DNA of 64,000 nt from Flavobacteriaceae bacterium (lineage in GTDB: Bacteria; Bacteroidota; Bacteroidia; Flavobacteriales; Flavobacteriaceae). Every line of letters begins with the position of its first letter. Position 1 is the first letter of the stretch. This document shows, in pieces, positions 18,197-28,262 of the stretch. The stretch is taken from assembly GCA_016764435.1 (NCBI GenBank), contig JAESRX010000007.1, positions 124,001 to 188,000 of the forward strand, in the 5' to 3' direction. A program made the position numbers and the translations under genes. Below the pieces are notes generated by a model. That model was not told the origin of the DNA. It ran no database searches and saw only the letters and a list, made by a program, of their open reading frames with translations.

Positions 18197-18905
18197 GTTT
18201 TGTGGTTATCTTATAGTCAATGTATTTTTTTTTCATCCATAAATAGGCAAAACAATCTATTAAGGGGCCTACGAGTCGGTTCCTAAGCCCATATTTTGCT
18301 TTTCCAGCGATGCGTGGAAAATGCTGTACAGGAACTTGTTTAATACGTCCATTTTGCAGTAAAACCATCGCGGGTAAAAAGCGATGTAGTCCTTTAAACA
18401 TGGGGATATTTTTTGCCACAGATGTTTTGATCACTTTTAATGGACATCCGGTGTCTTCCATGCCGTCTTTTGTGAAAATTTCGCGAACAATGTTGGCTAT
18501 TCGTGAGGATGTTTTTTTAATAAAAGTGTCTTTTCTGTGCTGTCGAATCCCTGTGATTAAATCATAGGCCTCTGCATGTTCTAGCAGGCTATTAAAATCG
18601 GAGGGACTTGTTTGTAAATCAGAATCTATATAGCCTACTAATTCAGTTTTACAATGGTTGAATCCCGCGGCAAGAGCGGTGCTTAATCCGTAGTTTTTAT
18701 CCAAAGAAATATAATTGAACGCTTTATTTCTTTTACAAATGTCGTGAATTAATTGCAGGCTTTGATCACTACTCCCATCATTTATAAATAAGACAGTTGT
18801 TGATTTTATAGCTACTTTGTGAAAAGTAAGCATTTCTTTTTCTACACGTAGTAAATTGTCCTCTTCGTTAAAAACGGGGATTATTACAGTAAATTGATAT
18901 GGCAT
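18186..18905 (-). CDS. Glycosyltransferase family 2, polyprenyl-phosphate sugar synthase type
   Basis: This 239-residue GT-A enzyme has the DPM1/ArnC-like layout: VIIPVFNEEDNL, FINDGSSDQS, the DXD-type IDSDLQTSP near residues 92-100, and GDTGCPLK-like text (MEDTGCPLKVIK). It lacks the C-terminal membrane helices of ArnC and so is the short form. It likely transfers a sugar from a nucleotide donor onto polyprenyl phosphate in the cytoplasm. It is the first gene of the cassette. Confidence 0.88.
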   Translation of the reverse strand: MPYQFTVIIPVFNEEDNLLRVEKEMLTFHKVAIKSTTVLFINDGSSDQSLQLIHDICKRNKAFNYISLDKNYGLSTALAAGFNHCKTELVGYIDSDLQTSPSDFNSLLEHAEAYDLITGIRQHRKDTFIKKTSSRIANIVREIFTKDGMEDTGCPLKVIKTSVAKNIPMFKGLHRFLPAMVLLQNGRIKQVPVQHFPRIAGKAKYGLRNRLVGPLIDCFAYLWMKKKYIDYKITTKHDE

Positions 18906-19061
18906 TTTAGCTCTTAAATAATATTGTAGTTACTTTTTTCTTTTTCAATAGGGGTTAAAAATACTAATCTTTTTTATAATGGAGTGAATCTAGTGAAAAT
19001 ATTAATACGATCAATTGCTTAAAACAGCCGGTTTTATTTTTTACTGTCTAGCAATAAATTG

Positions 19062-19069
19062 TATCTTTA
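19062..19069 (+). promoter_or_regulatory. Probable -7 element upstream of cysS
   Basis: TATCTTTA differs from TAnnTTTG only in the last base and lies 24 bases before the cysS ATG. The rest of the 188-base gap to the divergent GT2 gene shows nothing else I recognise. Confidence 0.4.
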
Positions 19070-19093
19070 CCACTTATTTATTGCACTAATTTT

Positions 19094-20572
19094 ATGGAAT
19101 TATATAAGGAACAACAGCTTAAGGTATACAATTCACTTTCTAAGAAGAAAGAAGAATTTACACCTATTGTAGAAGGGAATGTAGGAATGTACGTTTGTGG
19201 ACCTACGGTTTACAGTAATGTACATTTAGGAAACGTACGTACGTTTATGTCGTTTGATTTGGTTTTTAGATACTTGAAACATTTAGGTTTTAAAGTACGT
19301 TATGTTCGTAATATTACTGATGCCGGTCATTTAGAAAATGATGCAGACGAAGGAGAAGATAGGATCGCTAAAAAAGCGCGTTTAGAGCAGATTGAACCGA
19401 TGGAGGTAGTGCAGCGTTATACAGTGGACTTTCATACTATTTTACAACAATTTAATAATATTCCTCCGAGTATAGAGCCTACAGCAACAGGACATATTGT
19501 CGAGCAAATAGAGATTATTAAAGAAATTATAGAAAAAGGATTGGCCTATGAGGTGAATGGATCTGTTTATTTTGATGTGTTAAAATACAATGAAAAAGAA
19601 AACTACGGAATTCTTTCAGGAAGAAAGATAGAAGACTCTATTCATAATACACGTGTATTAGACGGACAATCGGAGAAAAAGAATCCACAGGATTTTGCAC
19701 TTTGGAAAAAGGCGGACAAACATCATATTATGCGTTGGCCATCTCCTTGGAGTGATGGATTCCCTGGATGGCATTTGGAATGTTCTGCCATGAGTACAAA
19801 ATATTTAGGAAAACAATTTGATATTCACGGTGGAGGAATGGATTTAAAATTCCCACATCACGAATGTGAAATTGCACAGTCTAAAACGACTAATGGAGTC
19901 CACCCTGTTAATTATTGGATGCATGCCAATATGTTAACATTGAATGGTCAAAAAATGGCAAAATCTACGGGGAATAATATTCTTCCAGAGGAAATATTTT
20001 CTGGCGATAACGCTATTTTAAGCAAACCTTTTACGGCAGGAGTCGTTCGTTTCTTTATGTTACAAGCGAATTACCGTAGTATCTTAGATTTTTCTAGTAC
20101 AGCCTTAGAAGCTTCTGAAAAAGGACATGGTAAATTAATGGAAGCACTTTCTTTTTTACCAGGATTGTCTGTAGCAAAGGAGAGCTCATTCGATGTAAAA
20201 GCATGGAGACAGAAATGTTATGATGCAATGAATGATGATTTTAATAGTCCTATTTTAATCGCACAATTATTTGATGCCGTGAAGCAGGTGAATTTAATGA
20301 AAGAAAGTAAAGCGACGATTACTGCTACGGATTTAACATTGTTTACGAAGACTATAAATGCTTTTGTTTTTGATGTTTTAGGATTGCCTAACGAAACAGA
20401 AAATAATCATTCGGATAAATTAGGAGGTGTCGTTGAATTATTAATTAAACTAAGAAAAGAAGCAAGAGATTCAAAAGATTGGGCCTTGTCTGACCAAATT
20501 AGAAATGAGTTACTTGACTTAGGGATTCAGTTAAAAGACGGAAAGGAAGGAACATCCTTTACCGTGAACTAA
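19094..20572 (+). CDS. cysS: Cysteinyl-tRNA synthetase
   Basis: This 492-residue class I synthetase has [13 protein letters not shown] (HIGH-type motif with the zinc Cys), [18 protein letters not shown] with further zinc ligands, and KMAKSTGNN (KMSKS motif). It charges tRNA-Cys in the cytoplasm. The stop abuts the GTG start of yidD without a gap, so the translation of the two is probably coupled. Confidence 0.98.
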   Translation: MELYKEQQLKVYNSLSKKKEEFTPIVEGNVGMYVCGPTVYSNVHLGNVRTFMSFDLVFRYLKHLGFKVRYVRNITDAGHLENDADEGEDRIAKKARLEQIEPMEVVQRYTVDFHTILQQFNNIPPSIEPTATGHIVEQIEIIKEIIEKGLAYEVNGSVYFDVLKYNEKENYGILSGRKIEDSIHNTRVLDGQSEKKNPQDFALWKKADKHHIMRWPSPWSDGFPGWHLECSAMSTKYLGKQFDIHGGGMDLKFPHHECEIAQSKTTNGVHPVNYWMHANMLTLNGQKMAKSTGNNILPEEIFSGDNAILSKPFTAGVVRFFMLQANYRSILDFSSTALEASEKGHGKLMEALSFLPGLSVAKESSFDVKAWRQKCYDAMNDDFNSPILIAQLFDAVKQVNLMKESKATITATDLTLFTKTINAFVFDVLGLPNETENNHSDKLGGVVELLIKLRKEARDSKDWALSDQIRNELLDLGIQLKDGKEGTSFTVN

Positions 20573-20833
20573 GTGAGTTTTATTAAAAAAATATTTGCAC
20601 TGCCATTTATATGGCTGGTTCGTTTTTATCAAGCGGCAATTTCTCCATATACACCTGCGAGTTGTAGGTATTCACCGACCTGTTCTAGCTATACGATAGA
20701 AGCATTGCAAAAACACGGTCTTGTTAGCGGAGGGGTTTTGGCCGTAAAAAGAATATTTAGTTGCCACCCTTGGGGTGGTTCAGGTTACGATCCTGTACCT
20801 GAAAATAAAAATAAATTAAACAAACATAAATAG
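20573..20833 (+). CDS. yidD: Membrane protein insertion efficiency factor YidD
   Basis: This 86-residue protein begins with GTG directly after the cysS stop. The YidD motif set is complete: [19 protein letters not shown], the GGxLAVKRI turn and [13 protein letters not shown]. An amphipathic N-terminal helix would tether it to the inner membrane, where it assists YidC-dependent insertion. It sits between cysS and lgt, not in the rpmH-rnpA-yidC group seen in many bacteria. Confidence 0.96.
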   Translation: MSFIKKIFALPFIWLVRFYQAAISPYTPASCRYSPTCSSYTIEALQKHGLVSGGVLAVKRIFSCHPWGGSGYDPVPENKNKLNKHK

Positions 20834-20835
20834 TT

Positions 20836-21702
20836 ATGATTACATTATCCATTCATTGGAATCCAGATCCAATATTATTTCATTTAGGAAGCTTTGGTAT
20901 CCGTTATTATAGCTTATTATTTGTCGTTGCATTTGTGGTGGGCTTGCATTTTATGAAAAAAATATTCATCAACGATAAGGTGTCTTTAGAAAAACTAGAC
21001 CCCTTATTTATGTACACTATTTTATCTATGTTTCTTGGAATGCGTTTGGGAGAAGTGTTTTTTTACAGTTGGGATTATTACCAACATCACTTATTAGAGA
21101 TTTTGTTGCCCATAAAAGAAGATCCTAAAGGAACGTTATTATGGATTATAGAAGGATATAGATTTACGGGATTCCAAGGTTTAGCTAGTCATGGAGCTGC
21201 GGTTGGAATTATAATAGGATTGTATCTTTACAGTAAAAACATTCTGAAAATGCCCTTATTATGGTTGTTGGATAGAATTGCTATTGTGGTTACATTTGCC
21301 GGTTTTTGTGTTCGAATGGGGAATTTAATGAATTCTGAAATTTATGGAAAACCAACAAATTTAGCCATTGGTTTTGTCTTTGAAAGAGCAGGGGAAACTA
21401 TCCCGCGTCATCCTACTCAAATCTACGAAGCCCTTAGTTATTTAGTCCTCTTTTTTATTGTGTGGTTTTTATATTGGAAAACTGATGTAAAAAAGAATAC
21501 AGGAATGCTATTTGGTTTTGCTTTTGCTACTTTATGGTCGATAAGATTTGTCATAGAATTTGTAAAAGAAGCACAGGTTGAAGGTAGAGAAGACTGGGTT
21601 TTCGGCTTAAATACGGGACAAGTGTTAAGTATTCCCTTAATAGCTATTGGCCTTTATTTTATTGTCAGAAAAAGAGCTATAAACGTATTTTTTACGCATT
21701 AA
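20836..21702 (+). CDS. lgt: Prolipoprotein diacylglyceryl transferase
   Basis: This 288-residue polytopic inner-membrane enzyme moves diacylglycerol from phosphatidylglycerol to the lipobox cysteine of prolipoproteins. Lgt marks are GLASHGAAVGI, RMGNLMNSEIYGKPT with the key arginine, and PRHPTQIYEAL. The window encodes over a dozen likely substrates (lipobox proteins). It follows yidD by 2 bases. Confidence 0.96.
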   Translation: MITLSIHWNPDPILFHLGSFGIRYYSLLFVVAFVVGLHFMKKIFINDKVSLEKLDPLFMYTILSMFLGMRLGEVFFYSWDYYQHHLLEILLPIKEDPKGTLLWIIEGYRFTGFQGLASHGAAVGIIIGLYLYSKNILKMPLLWLLDRIAIVVTFAGFCVRMGNLMNSEIYGKPTNLAIGFVFERAGETIPRHPTQIYEALSYLVLFFIVWFLYWKTDVKKNTGMLFGFAFATLWSIRFVIEFVKEAQVEGREDWVFGLNTGQVLSIPLIAIGLYFIVRKRAINVFFTH

Positions 21703-21799
21703 AACCTCTTTATTATTGTAAAATTCTTAATTTTATAGGTTTATTTTTATAAAATGTTTCTATATTGCTCGATTATAAGAACATTTAAAAAATAAATCT

Positions 21800-24670
21800 A
21801 TGAAAAAGAAAAATTATTTATTTCTATCGTTCTTGTTGATTTCTATGACTATTATAGCACAAAGTTATAAGGTGACGGGAACGGTGAGAGATGGTAGTGG
21901 GTCAGGTATTCCCGGAGTTTCGGTAGTTCAAAAAGGAACTTCTAATGGGACTACAACAGATTTTAATGGGACGTATTCCATACAGATCGAACAGGGAGAT
22001 GTATTGGAGTTTTCGTATGTTGGTTATACGGGAAAATCTATTGTCATGAATGGATCCAAAGTGATCAACACAGTACTTAGTGGGGGTGTTTCTTTGGAAG
22101 AAATTGTGCTACTGGGGTCTAGAGGCTCTGGAAGAACCATTATTGATAGTCCTGTTCCAGTGGATATTATTGATGTTGCGAAGTTGTCCGCTCTAGGATC
22201 ACAAACAACGATTAATGAAATTTTAAATTACGTAGCTCCTTCGTTTACTTCTACGACACAAACGGTAGCTGATGGAACGGATCATGTAGATCCTGCTTCT
22301 TTAAGAGGTCTAGGGCCAGATCAGGTATTGGTATTGATCAACGGAAAAAGAAGGCATAAATCTTCATTGGTGAATGTAAATGGAACCGTAGGTAAAGGAA
22401 CCGTTGGTACGGACATGAATTCAATTCCTACTGCAGCAATTGCTAGAATCGAAGTGTTAAGAGATGGTGCTGCGGCACAATATGGTTCAGATGCTGTAGC
22501 TGGAGTTATCAATATTGTATTGAAGAAAGCGACGAATGAATTGACAATCAATGTGAATACAGGGGCTAATATTAGCCAACACTCCGAGAAATACGGTGAA
22601 GGTGGAATTGACGGTGAAAAGTTTGTAATTGATGCCAATTATGGGATTGATTTAGGAAATAACGGAGGTTTTATCAATTTCACAGGGTCTTTAGAGACAA
22701 GAGGAGCAACAAACAGAAGTGATGCGATGGGGAAACCTATTTATACAATGTTTGATATTGCAACACGTAATCTTGGTTATGACCAAGCTTTTGAGATGAG
22801 TCCTAGTTCTTTGTCTGCCTATGTTGCTGGCTTAGATTCTTCTTTACAATCTGTGTATGATGCTGGAATAGCAAATGGAGATTCTTTTTATGATATTATA
22901 GCATCTAATGCTCATAATGGTGCGGTTTCTAATTATGAATTGGGACAACGTGGTTTGACACGTGATGACTTTAGAATGAAAGTTGGACAGTCTAAATTAC
23001 GTGGAGGTAAATTTTTCATGAATATGGAATTGCCTTTAAATGATAATGGTGCTGTATTATACTCGTTTGGAGGAATGAGTTATAGAGACGGTTTGTCTGC
23101 TGGTTTTTTTAGAAGGCCTGCGTATACAGATGGACGTGGAACCACTAGTGCTTTAGAAAACGGATTCTTACCTCATATTTCTTCTAGTGTAAAGGACAAG
23201 TCTTTTGCAGTGGGAATCAAAGGAAAAATAGGAGATTGGAATGTTGATTTTAGCAATACTTATGGAGCTAATAGTTTTGATTTTACCATTAAGAATACTT
23301 TAAATGCGACCTTAGAATCTTCAAGTCCACGTGATTTCGAAGCAGGAGGCTTTGCTTTTGCTCAGAATACGACTAATATTGATATCTCTAAGTTTTGTGC
23401 GGACACTATGGAAGGTCTTAATATTGCCTTTGGAGCAGAGTATAGATTAGAGAATTATCAAGAAATTGCTGGAGAAGAAGCTTCTTGGGCTAGTTATGAT
23501 AAATACGGAGAAGTGGTGACTCATATGACTCCAGACGCGGCTAAAAAATATAGTTATTTCGGTGAATTAGTTCTAGGTGGATCTCAAGTTTTTCCAGGAT
23601 ATAGACCAGAGAATGAAGTAGATCAAAACAGAAATAGTTATGCAGGATATGTAGATATTGAAGCAGATATTTCTAAATCTTTTCTAATTACTGCGGCCTT
23701 GCGTTATGAAAACTTTAGCGATTTTGGAGATACCTTCAACTGGAAATTATCTACGAGATATAAGATTACGGAAGACATTGCTTTAAGAGCTGCTGTAAGT
23801 ACTGGATTTAGAGCGCCAGATTTACACCAAGTGTATTTTAATGCGAGGTCTACTCAGTTTATTAAAGGAGTACCTACTGAAGTTTCAACCTTTTCAAACA
23901 ATAGTAGGCTGGCTGATTTATTAGATATTCCTAAATTAAAAGAGGAAACTTCACGAAATTTCAGTCTTGGGTTAGCCGCTAAAGTGCCAGATTTGGGACT
24001 TAGTTTTAGTGTGGACGGTTATTATATAGGCGTAGACGATAGAGTTGGCTTGACGCGTTATTTTTCTTCGACAGAAATTAATTCTACACCTGAAATAATT
24101 AGTATTTTTAAACAGGCTGGAGCAGAGGAAGTACAATTCTTTACCAACGGTTATGATACAGAAACTACAGGAATTGATATTGTAATTACACATAAGATGG
24201 ACTTAGGTAAAGGTACCTTAAATAATACGCTTTCTGCCGCATTCTCTGAAACAGAAGTTAAAGATGTGAAAAGTGTTTCAGGAGAGGAAATACTAGACGA
24301 AAAGTTAAAAGGATTCATAGAAGATGCAATGCCTAGAACTAAAATAAACCTGACTAATAATTATCAGATTGAAAAATGGAACGTCTTACTTAGAAACGTT
24401 TATTTTGGAGCTGTGAATGATCCGGATTATAGAGGGACAACGTCTCCTGCAACTTATGCAGGGAAAATTATTACGGACCTTACAGTAGCCTATGATTTTT
24501 CTAAGAATTTAAAGTTAGCCGTTGGAGCAAATAATTTATTAGATGTATATCCAGATGAATCACCTGTATCAGGTAACTACGGTAGGCAATTTATGTTCTC
24601 TAGAAGAACTTCTCAATTTGGATTTAATGGGAGGTATGTATTTGGTAGAATTACATTCACTTTAAAATAA
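21800..24670 (+). CDS. TonB-dependent outer-membrane receptor (large)
   Basis: This 956-residue protein has a signal peptide and an N-terminal carboxypeptidase-regulatory-like domain (about 24-105, GTSNGTTTDFNGTYSI, FSYVGYTGKSI). A plug follows with SLRGLGPDQVLVLINGKRRH and EVLRDGAAAQYGSDAVAGVINIVLK, then a 22-strand-type barrel with the usual GFRAPDLHQVYF and a C-terminal aromatic beta strand ending ITFTLK. It imports an unknown ligand with TonB-ExbBD energy. No SusD partner follows; instead a small lipoprotein gene starts 8 bases later. Confidence 0.92.
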   Translation: MKKKNYLFLSFLLISMTIIAQSYKVTGTVRDGSGSGIPGVSVVQKGTSNGTTTDFNGTYSIQIEQGDVLEFSYVGYTGKSIVMNGSKVINTVLSGGVSLEEIVLLGSRGSGRTIIDSPVPVDIIDVAKLSALGSQTTINEILNYVAPSFTSTTQTVADGTDHVDPASLRGLGPDQVLVLINGKRRHKSSLVNVNGTVGKGTVGTDMNSIPTAAIARIEVLRDGAAAQYGSDAVAGVINIVLKKATNELTINVNTGANISQHSEKYGEGGIDGEKFVIDANYGIDLGNNGGFINFTGSLETRGATNRSDAMGKPIYTMFDIATRNLGYDQAFEMSPSSLSAYVAGLDSSLQSVYDAGIANGDSFYDIIASNAHNGAVSNYELGQRGLTRDDFRMKVGQSKLRGGKFFMNMELPLNDNGAVLYSFGGMSYRDGLSAGFFRRPAYTDGRGTTSALENGFLPHISSSVKDKSFAVGIKGKIGDWNVDFSNTYGANSFDFTIKNTLNATLESSSPRDFEAGGFAFAQNTTNIDISKFCADTMEGLNIAFGAEYRLENYQEIAGEEASWASYDKYGEVVTHMTPDAAKKYSYFGELVLGGSQVFPGYRPENEVDQNRNSYAGYVDIEADISKSFLITAALRYENFSDFGDTFNWKLSTRYKITEDIALRAAVSTGFRAPDLHQVYFNARSTQFIKGVPTEVSTFSNNSRLADLLDIPKLKEETSRNFSLGLAAKVPDLGLSFSVDGYYIGVDDRVGLTRYFSSTEINSTPEIISIFKQAGAEEVQFFTNGYDTETTGIDIVITHKMDLGKGTLNNTLSAAFSETEVKDVKSVSGEEILDEKLKGFIEDAMPRTKINLTNNYQIEKWNVLLRNVYFGAVNDPDYRGTTSPATYAGKIITDLTVAYDFSKNLKLAVGANNLLDVYPDESPVSGNYGRQFMFSRRTSQFGFNGRYVFGRITFTLK

Positions 24671-24678
24671 AAAAAAAC

Positions 24679-25479
24679 ATGAAAAATATATATAAAATAT
24701 TGCTATTCATCCCACTTATTACAATGCTTAGTTGTGATGATAACGAAGATTATGGTGATCTTAAAACAAAAGGAACTACAACACTGGAAAATTCGGTGTT
24801 TATTGCAACGGATAACTTAGATGATTTTATAGCATTGGCTGGACTAAGAACAACCAAGAAAATTTCTGTAGGTGTAAATAACGTGATTGCTACAGATGTA
24901 ATAGTAGATTTTAAGGTGGTGTTAAATGGAGTTTTAGCAACGTTGGATGAGGACTATAAAATGGAAAAGGCTGTCATAGAAAAAGAGCAATATGAAGGGG
25001 CAAGTGCTATTACCTTTTTAAAGGTAGGGAACTATGATGTTTACGTGAGTAATTCAACGGAAAATTCGTTAAAAGTAGTTTATAATCGCTTGCGTTATTT
25101 TGTTCCAGAGAATGTTACGATGACTCTTAATTGGGAAGATTCTTATTATGATTATGGATTGTTTGTTTTAGAAAATCAAACTCCATTAACAGATATTTAT
25201 TCTAACTATAATTCAGACATACATACCTTAATTGGCTATAGTGATGGAGTTTCTAATTCGGAAATGGTAAATCTATCACTTCCTGTAGGAGATAGTTTTG
25301 TTTATCTAGAGGATTATTGGAATGATAATGCAGATATTCCTGTTGTATTTTCATTTCAACAAGGTGGGCAAGCTGAGGAAACGATTGAAATCATAATGGA
25401 AAAAGACAAATGGGCAGTTAAAATTACTACTGAATTTGATGGTGTAGATAAAGTAAGTTATAAAATAGAAGCGCTGTAA
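24679..25479 (+). CDS. Lipoprotein of unknown function paired with a TonB receptor
   Basis: This 266-residue lipoprotein (MLSC, Cys19, then an acidic DDNEDYGD stretch after the cysteine) has beta-rich, Asp/Asn-rich text. I recognise no catalytic or binding motif. It is not SusD-like (no helical TPR pattern) and not a YncE or HmuY relative that I can identify. It sits 8 bases after the TonB receptor and before a strong terminator, so it is probably a surface partner that captures the receptor's ligand. That role is inference. Confidence 0.75.
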   Translation: MKNIYKILLFIPLITMLSCDDNEDYGDLKTKGTTTLENSVFIATDNLDDFIALAGLRTTKKISVGVNNVIATDVIVDFKVVLNGVLATLDEDYKMEKAVIEKEQYEGASAITFLKVGNYDVYVSNSTENSLKVVYNRLRYFVPENVTMTLNWEDSYYDYGLFVLENQTPLTDIYSNYNSDIHTLIGYSDGVSNSEMVNLSLPVGDSFVYLEDYWNDNADIPVVFSFQQGGQAEETIEIIMEKDKWAVKITTEFDGVDKVSYKIEAL

Positions 25480-25509
25480 ATAAGTAGGGTGCAACTATTA
25501 ATTTAATTA

Positions 25510-25539
25510 AAAAAGGCTGTCATTATTGACAGCCTTTTT
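25510..25539. terminator. Bidirectional terminator between the two TonB loci
   Basis: AAAAAGGCTGTCA pairs perfectly with TGACAGCCTTTTT around a TTAT loop, between convergent genes ending at 25479 and 25559. Confidence 0.92.
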
Positions 25540-25558
25540 ATTTGATATTACTAGAGGG

Positions 25559-25918
25559 TTATTCCTCCTCTTTGTGATCGTCTATTACACTTTGTTCTCT
25601 GTACTTACAGCATTCATGTAGAGAATTGTACGCTTCAGGACTAGCTTTTATCGTTTTCGTGTCATGTCCAATATTAGCGACACTTTGTTTAATCTTTTCA
25701 AGCGTTGTTTTTCTGGCATTGTATATTAATTTTAACTCATGTGTTTTTGGATGCCAGTAGGCCGATTTTACACCTTTTGTTTTGATACATGCTTTTTCTA
25801 TACGGTCTTTACACATCATACAAACACCATCTACATCTATAGTTGCACGTTCATTCTTGTTTTGGGCACTAGTAATTGTTCCAATTAAAAGTGCGATTAT
25901 TACGATTAAATTCTTCAT
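25559..25918 (-). CDS. Exported heavy-metal-associated (HMA) domain protein
   Basis: This 119-residue protein has a cleavable signal (ending TSAQ) and an HMA ferredoxin-like fold with the metal-binding GVCMMCKDRIEKAC (Cys33, Cys36, Cys44). A second potential metal site, HECC (Cys103, Cys104), is near the acidic C-terminus. Exported HMA proteins bind Cu(I), Hg or similar soft metals. It lies 19 bases downstream of the TonB receptor and is probably the last gene of a metal-handling unit. Confidence 0.87.
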   Translation of the reverse strand: MKNLIVIIALLIGTITSAQNKNERATIDVDGVCMMCKDRIEKACIKTKGVKSAYWHPKTHELKLIYNARKTTLEKIKQSVANIGHDTKTIKASPEAYNSLHECCKYREQSVIDDHKEEE

Positions 25919-25937
25919 GTTTTCTGTTTGTTTTGTG

Positions 25938-28181
25938 TTAGTTTTTATTCAATTTATACCTCAATCCTATATAATAAGAAGCTCCAAAAATAGGGCCATA
26001 CACCTGAGTGCTATCAAAATACGCTCCAAAAGGAGCATCGGCACTAATTATAGGCGTTTTTTGCTTTACATTGGTGATGTTTTCACCTCCTGCATAGAGT
26101 TCAAATTTAGGGGAGAATATTTTGGTAACTTGAGTGTTTAAAGTGGATAAAGTAGGGGAATAGATCCCTGTTTGGTATTCTTCCGGACTTTGGGTATTAG
26201 AAGTAAAACGCTGTTTGCTTAAATAATTATAAGTCACATCAAATTTCCAATGGGCTCCGTTCTCTTTTACATTACTTTCTATGGAAACATTGGTAAAAAA
26301 ACGATGTTTTGGTAATAAAGGTTTTTCTTTTTTAATACCGTTATAGGTAGTTTGAACGTCGTAATTCTTATACGCCAAACGAATGTCTATGTTTTTAGTA
26401 ACACTGTAATTAAATTCTGCTTGAAAGCTATTCGCAAAACTATCACCTTCTAAATTATAGAAGCTAATTTCTAAGGGCTTTTCCCAGTCTACAATTATTT
26501 GATTTTTAAAGTCAGTCCTGAAAAAGTCCAATGTGATGTCTGCTTTTCTGCCGAGTATATTAAAACCTTGTAGATAAGAAACGCCATAGTTCCATGCTGT
26601 TTCTGGATGCATACCATATATTTTACCCCCAGCATTTTGGATATTGATTTTTCGAGAAGTGGCAAACATTTTTTGATTTTCAGCAAAGATGTTAGCGCTT
26701 CTTTTACCACGTCCAAAAGACATTCTAAAGGCCGCTTTTTCCCAAGGTGCATAACGCATATGAAAACGAGGTGTTATAAATGTTCCAAGTAGATTATGAT
26801 GGTCTATACGTATTCCTGCTGTTAAGGTAATAGCGTCTAAATCGTCAAAAGCATATTCGAAAAATCCACCAACAGATTTTTCTACTCTTGCATAGTTTTG
26901 CATGTTTACATCTTCGTCGTAATCATCATAAGTAAGGCTTAATCCTGTTTTTATTTGATGTCTAGAATCGGAAATGATAGAGCTGTAAATAAAATTACTG
27001 TACATGCTTTGATGTTCAATATCATAGTTGTTTCGTCCAAAATAGGATGCTTGCTTATGATTGCTAAATGCCAATTGTACACTTAATTTTTGATAGGGAA
27101 TGTCCATATTCACAAAACCTATATTTGCGGAAACTTCAAATCTATCCGTCTTAATTTCTGAACCCCAATAATTGGTAGTGAATTTGTCTGTATCAGGATT
27201 AAAATCTAACTCTCCTCCTTGTTTATCATCATTTAAATATTTGAAATTAATAAAGGCTATGGTTCCTTTGTCAGGATTAATATACTGCCATCTATTCATA
27301 ATATTTACTTGTTTCGCCAATGGGGCGTCTAAGAAATTGTCATTGTTATTGTCAGATTTTTTATTTCGTATATTTCCATGAATATAAATTCCTGTATCCC
27401 ATTTGTTATTTATTTTTGTGTTTATATGGGTATTTAACTCATTTCTACCATCGATGGATGTATAGGCATTAAAAAAGAAATCATCATCATTTAATGGTTT
27501 TTTTAACTCCGCATTTATTTGTCCTGCTATGCTTTCAAATCCATTGGTAACACTCCCAGCACCTTTAGTTACTTGGATACTTTCTACCCATGTTCCAGGA
27601 ATAAAGCTCATTCCATAAGCTTGTGCGGCACCTCTGATAGATGGGATGTTTTCTGTGGTAATTAAAAGGTATGGACTGGTGAGCCCGAGCATCTTTATTT
27701 GTTTAGTTCCTGAAACTGCATCTGCAAAATTTACATCGATGGAAGGATTGGTTTCAAAACTTTCCGCTAAATTACAGCAGGCCGCTTTTAGAAGTTCTTC
27801 CTGGTTTACGTTAATTACATGAACAGCGGTTATATAAGACACGGAGCTTGTCTTTTTTCTTGTTTCTAACACCACCGCATCTAGTTCACTTGTAGACGTT
27901 AAGAAATAGTCTTTTTTTTGCGTGTTGTTGATGAGTGTAGTTGCTGTTTTGTATCCAATATAGCTAATAATTAGTTGTTTAAAATTGGAACTGTAAGGGA
28001 TGCTAAAGTTTCCGTCAAAATCGGTGACTGTTCCTACGGTTGTGTTTTTCCAATATACTGTGGCTCCTGCTAAGGGAATATTTTTGTTGTCTGCTGTTTT
28101 TTCAAATACCGTACCTTCAATGCTCGTTTGAGAACACAGGGCTAGGGGTAGTAAAAACAACATAAATTGAATATATTTCAA
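25938..28181 (-). CDS. TonB-dependent receptor linked to metal handling
   Basis: This 747-residue outer-membrane receptor has a signal peptide, a carboxypeptidase-regulatory-like domain (about 20-105) and a plug with TKGAGSVTNGFESIAGQINAELK. A 22-strand-type barrel ends in YYIGLRYKLNKN. A CC pair lies at the plug start (LLKAACCNLAESFE), a feature I associate with receptors beside HMA genes. It lies between an HYC_CC_PP-type protein and an HMA protein, so a metal or metal chelate is the likely ligand. The exact ligand is not visible. Confidence 0.9.
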   Translation of the reverse strand: MKYIQFMLFLLPLALCSQTSIEGTVFEKTADNKNIPLAGATVYWKNTTVGTVTDFDGNFSIPYSSNFKQLIISYIGYKTATTLINNTQKKDYFLTSTSELDAVVLETRKKTSSVSYITAVHVINVNQEELLKAACCNLAESFETNPSIDVNFADAVSGTKQIKMLGLTSPYLLITTENIPSIRGAAQAYGMSFIPGTWVESIQVTKGAGSVTNGFESIAGQINAELKKPLNDDDFFFNAYTSIDGRNELNTHINTKINNKWDTGIYIHGNIRNKKSDNNNDNFLDAPLAKQVNIMNRWQYINPDKGTIAFINFKYLNDDKQGGELDFNPDTDKFTTNYWGSEIKTDRFEVSANIGFVNMDIPYQKLSVQLAFSNHKQASYFGRNNYDIEHQSMYSNFIYSSIISDSRHQIKTGLSLTYDDYDEDVNMQNYARVEKSVGGFFEYAFDDLDAITLTAGIRIDHHNLLGTFITPRFHMRYAPWEKAAFRMSFGRGKRSANIFAENQKMFATSRKINIQNAGGKIYGMHPETAWNYGVSYLQGFNILGRKADITLDFFRTDFKNQIIVDWEKPLEISFYNLEGDSFANSFQAEFNYSVTKNIDIRLAYKNYDVQTTYNGIKKEKPLLPKHRFFTNVSIESNVKENGAHWKFDVTYNYLSKQRFTSNTQSPEEYQTGIYSPTLSTLNTQVTKIFSPKFELYAGGENITNVKQKTPIISADAPFGAYFDSTQVYGPIFGASYYIGLRYKLNKN

Positions 28182-28221
28182 AATGTTGTATTTTAATTTT
28201 AAATAAATACTTGGTTTTGGG

Positions 28222-28237
28222 GTCCTTAATTAAGGAC
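28222..28237. repeat. 16-bp perfect palindrome in the HYC/TonB intergenic gap
   Basis: GTCCTTAATTAAGGAC is a perfect palindrome 40 bases before the TonB receptor start and 26 bases after the HYC gene stop. No T-run follows on the minus strand. It could be a regulator binding site or an RNA attenuator. Confidence 0.45.
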
Positions 28238-28262
28238 GTAGAGTACGAAATAAAATACGGTA

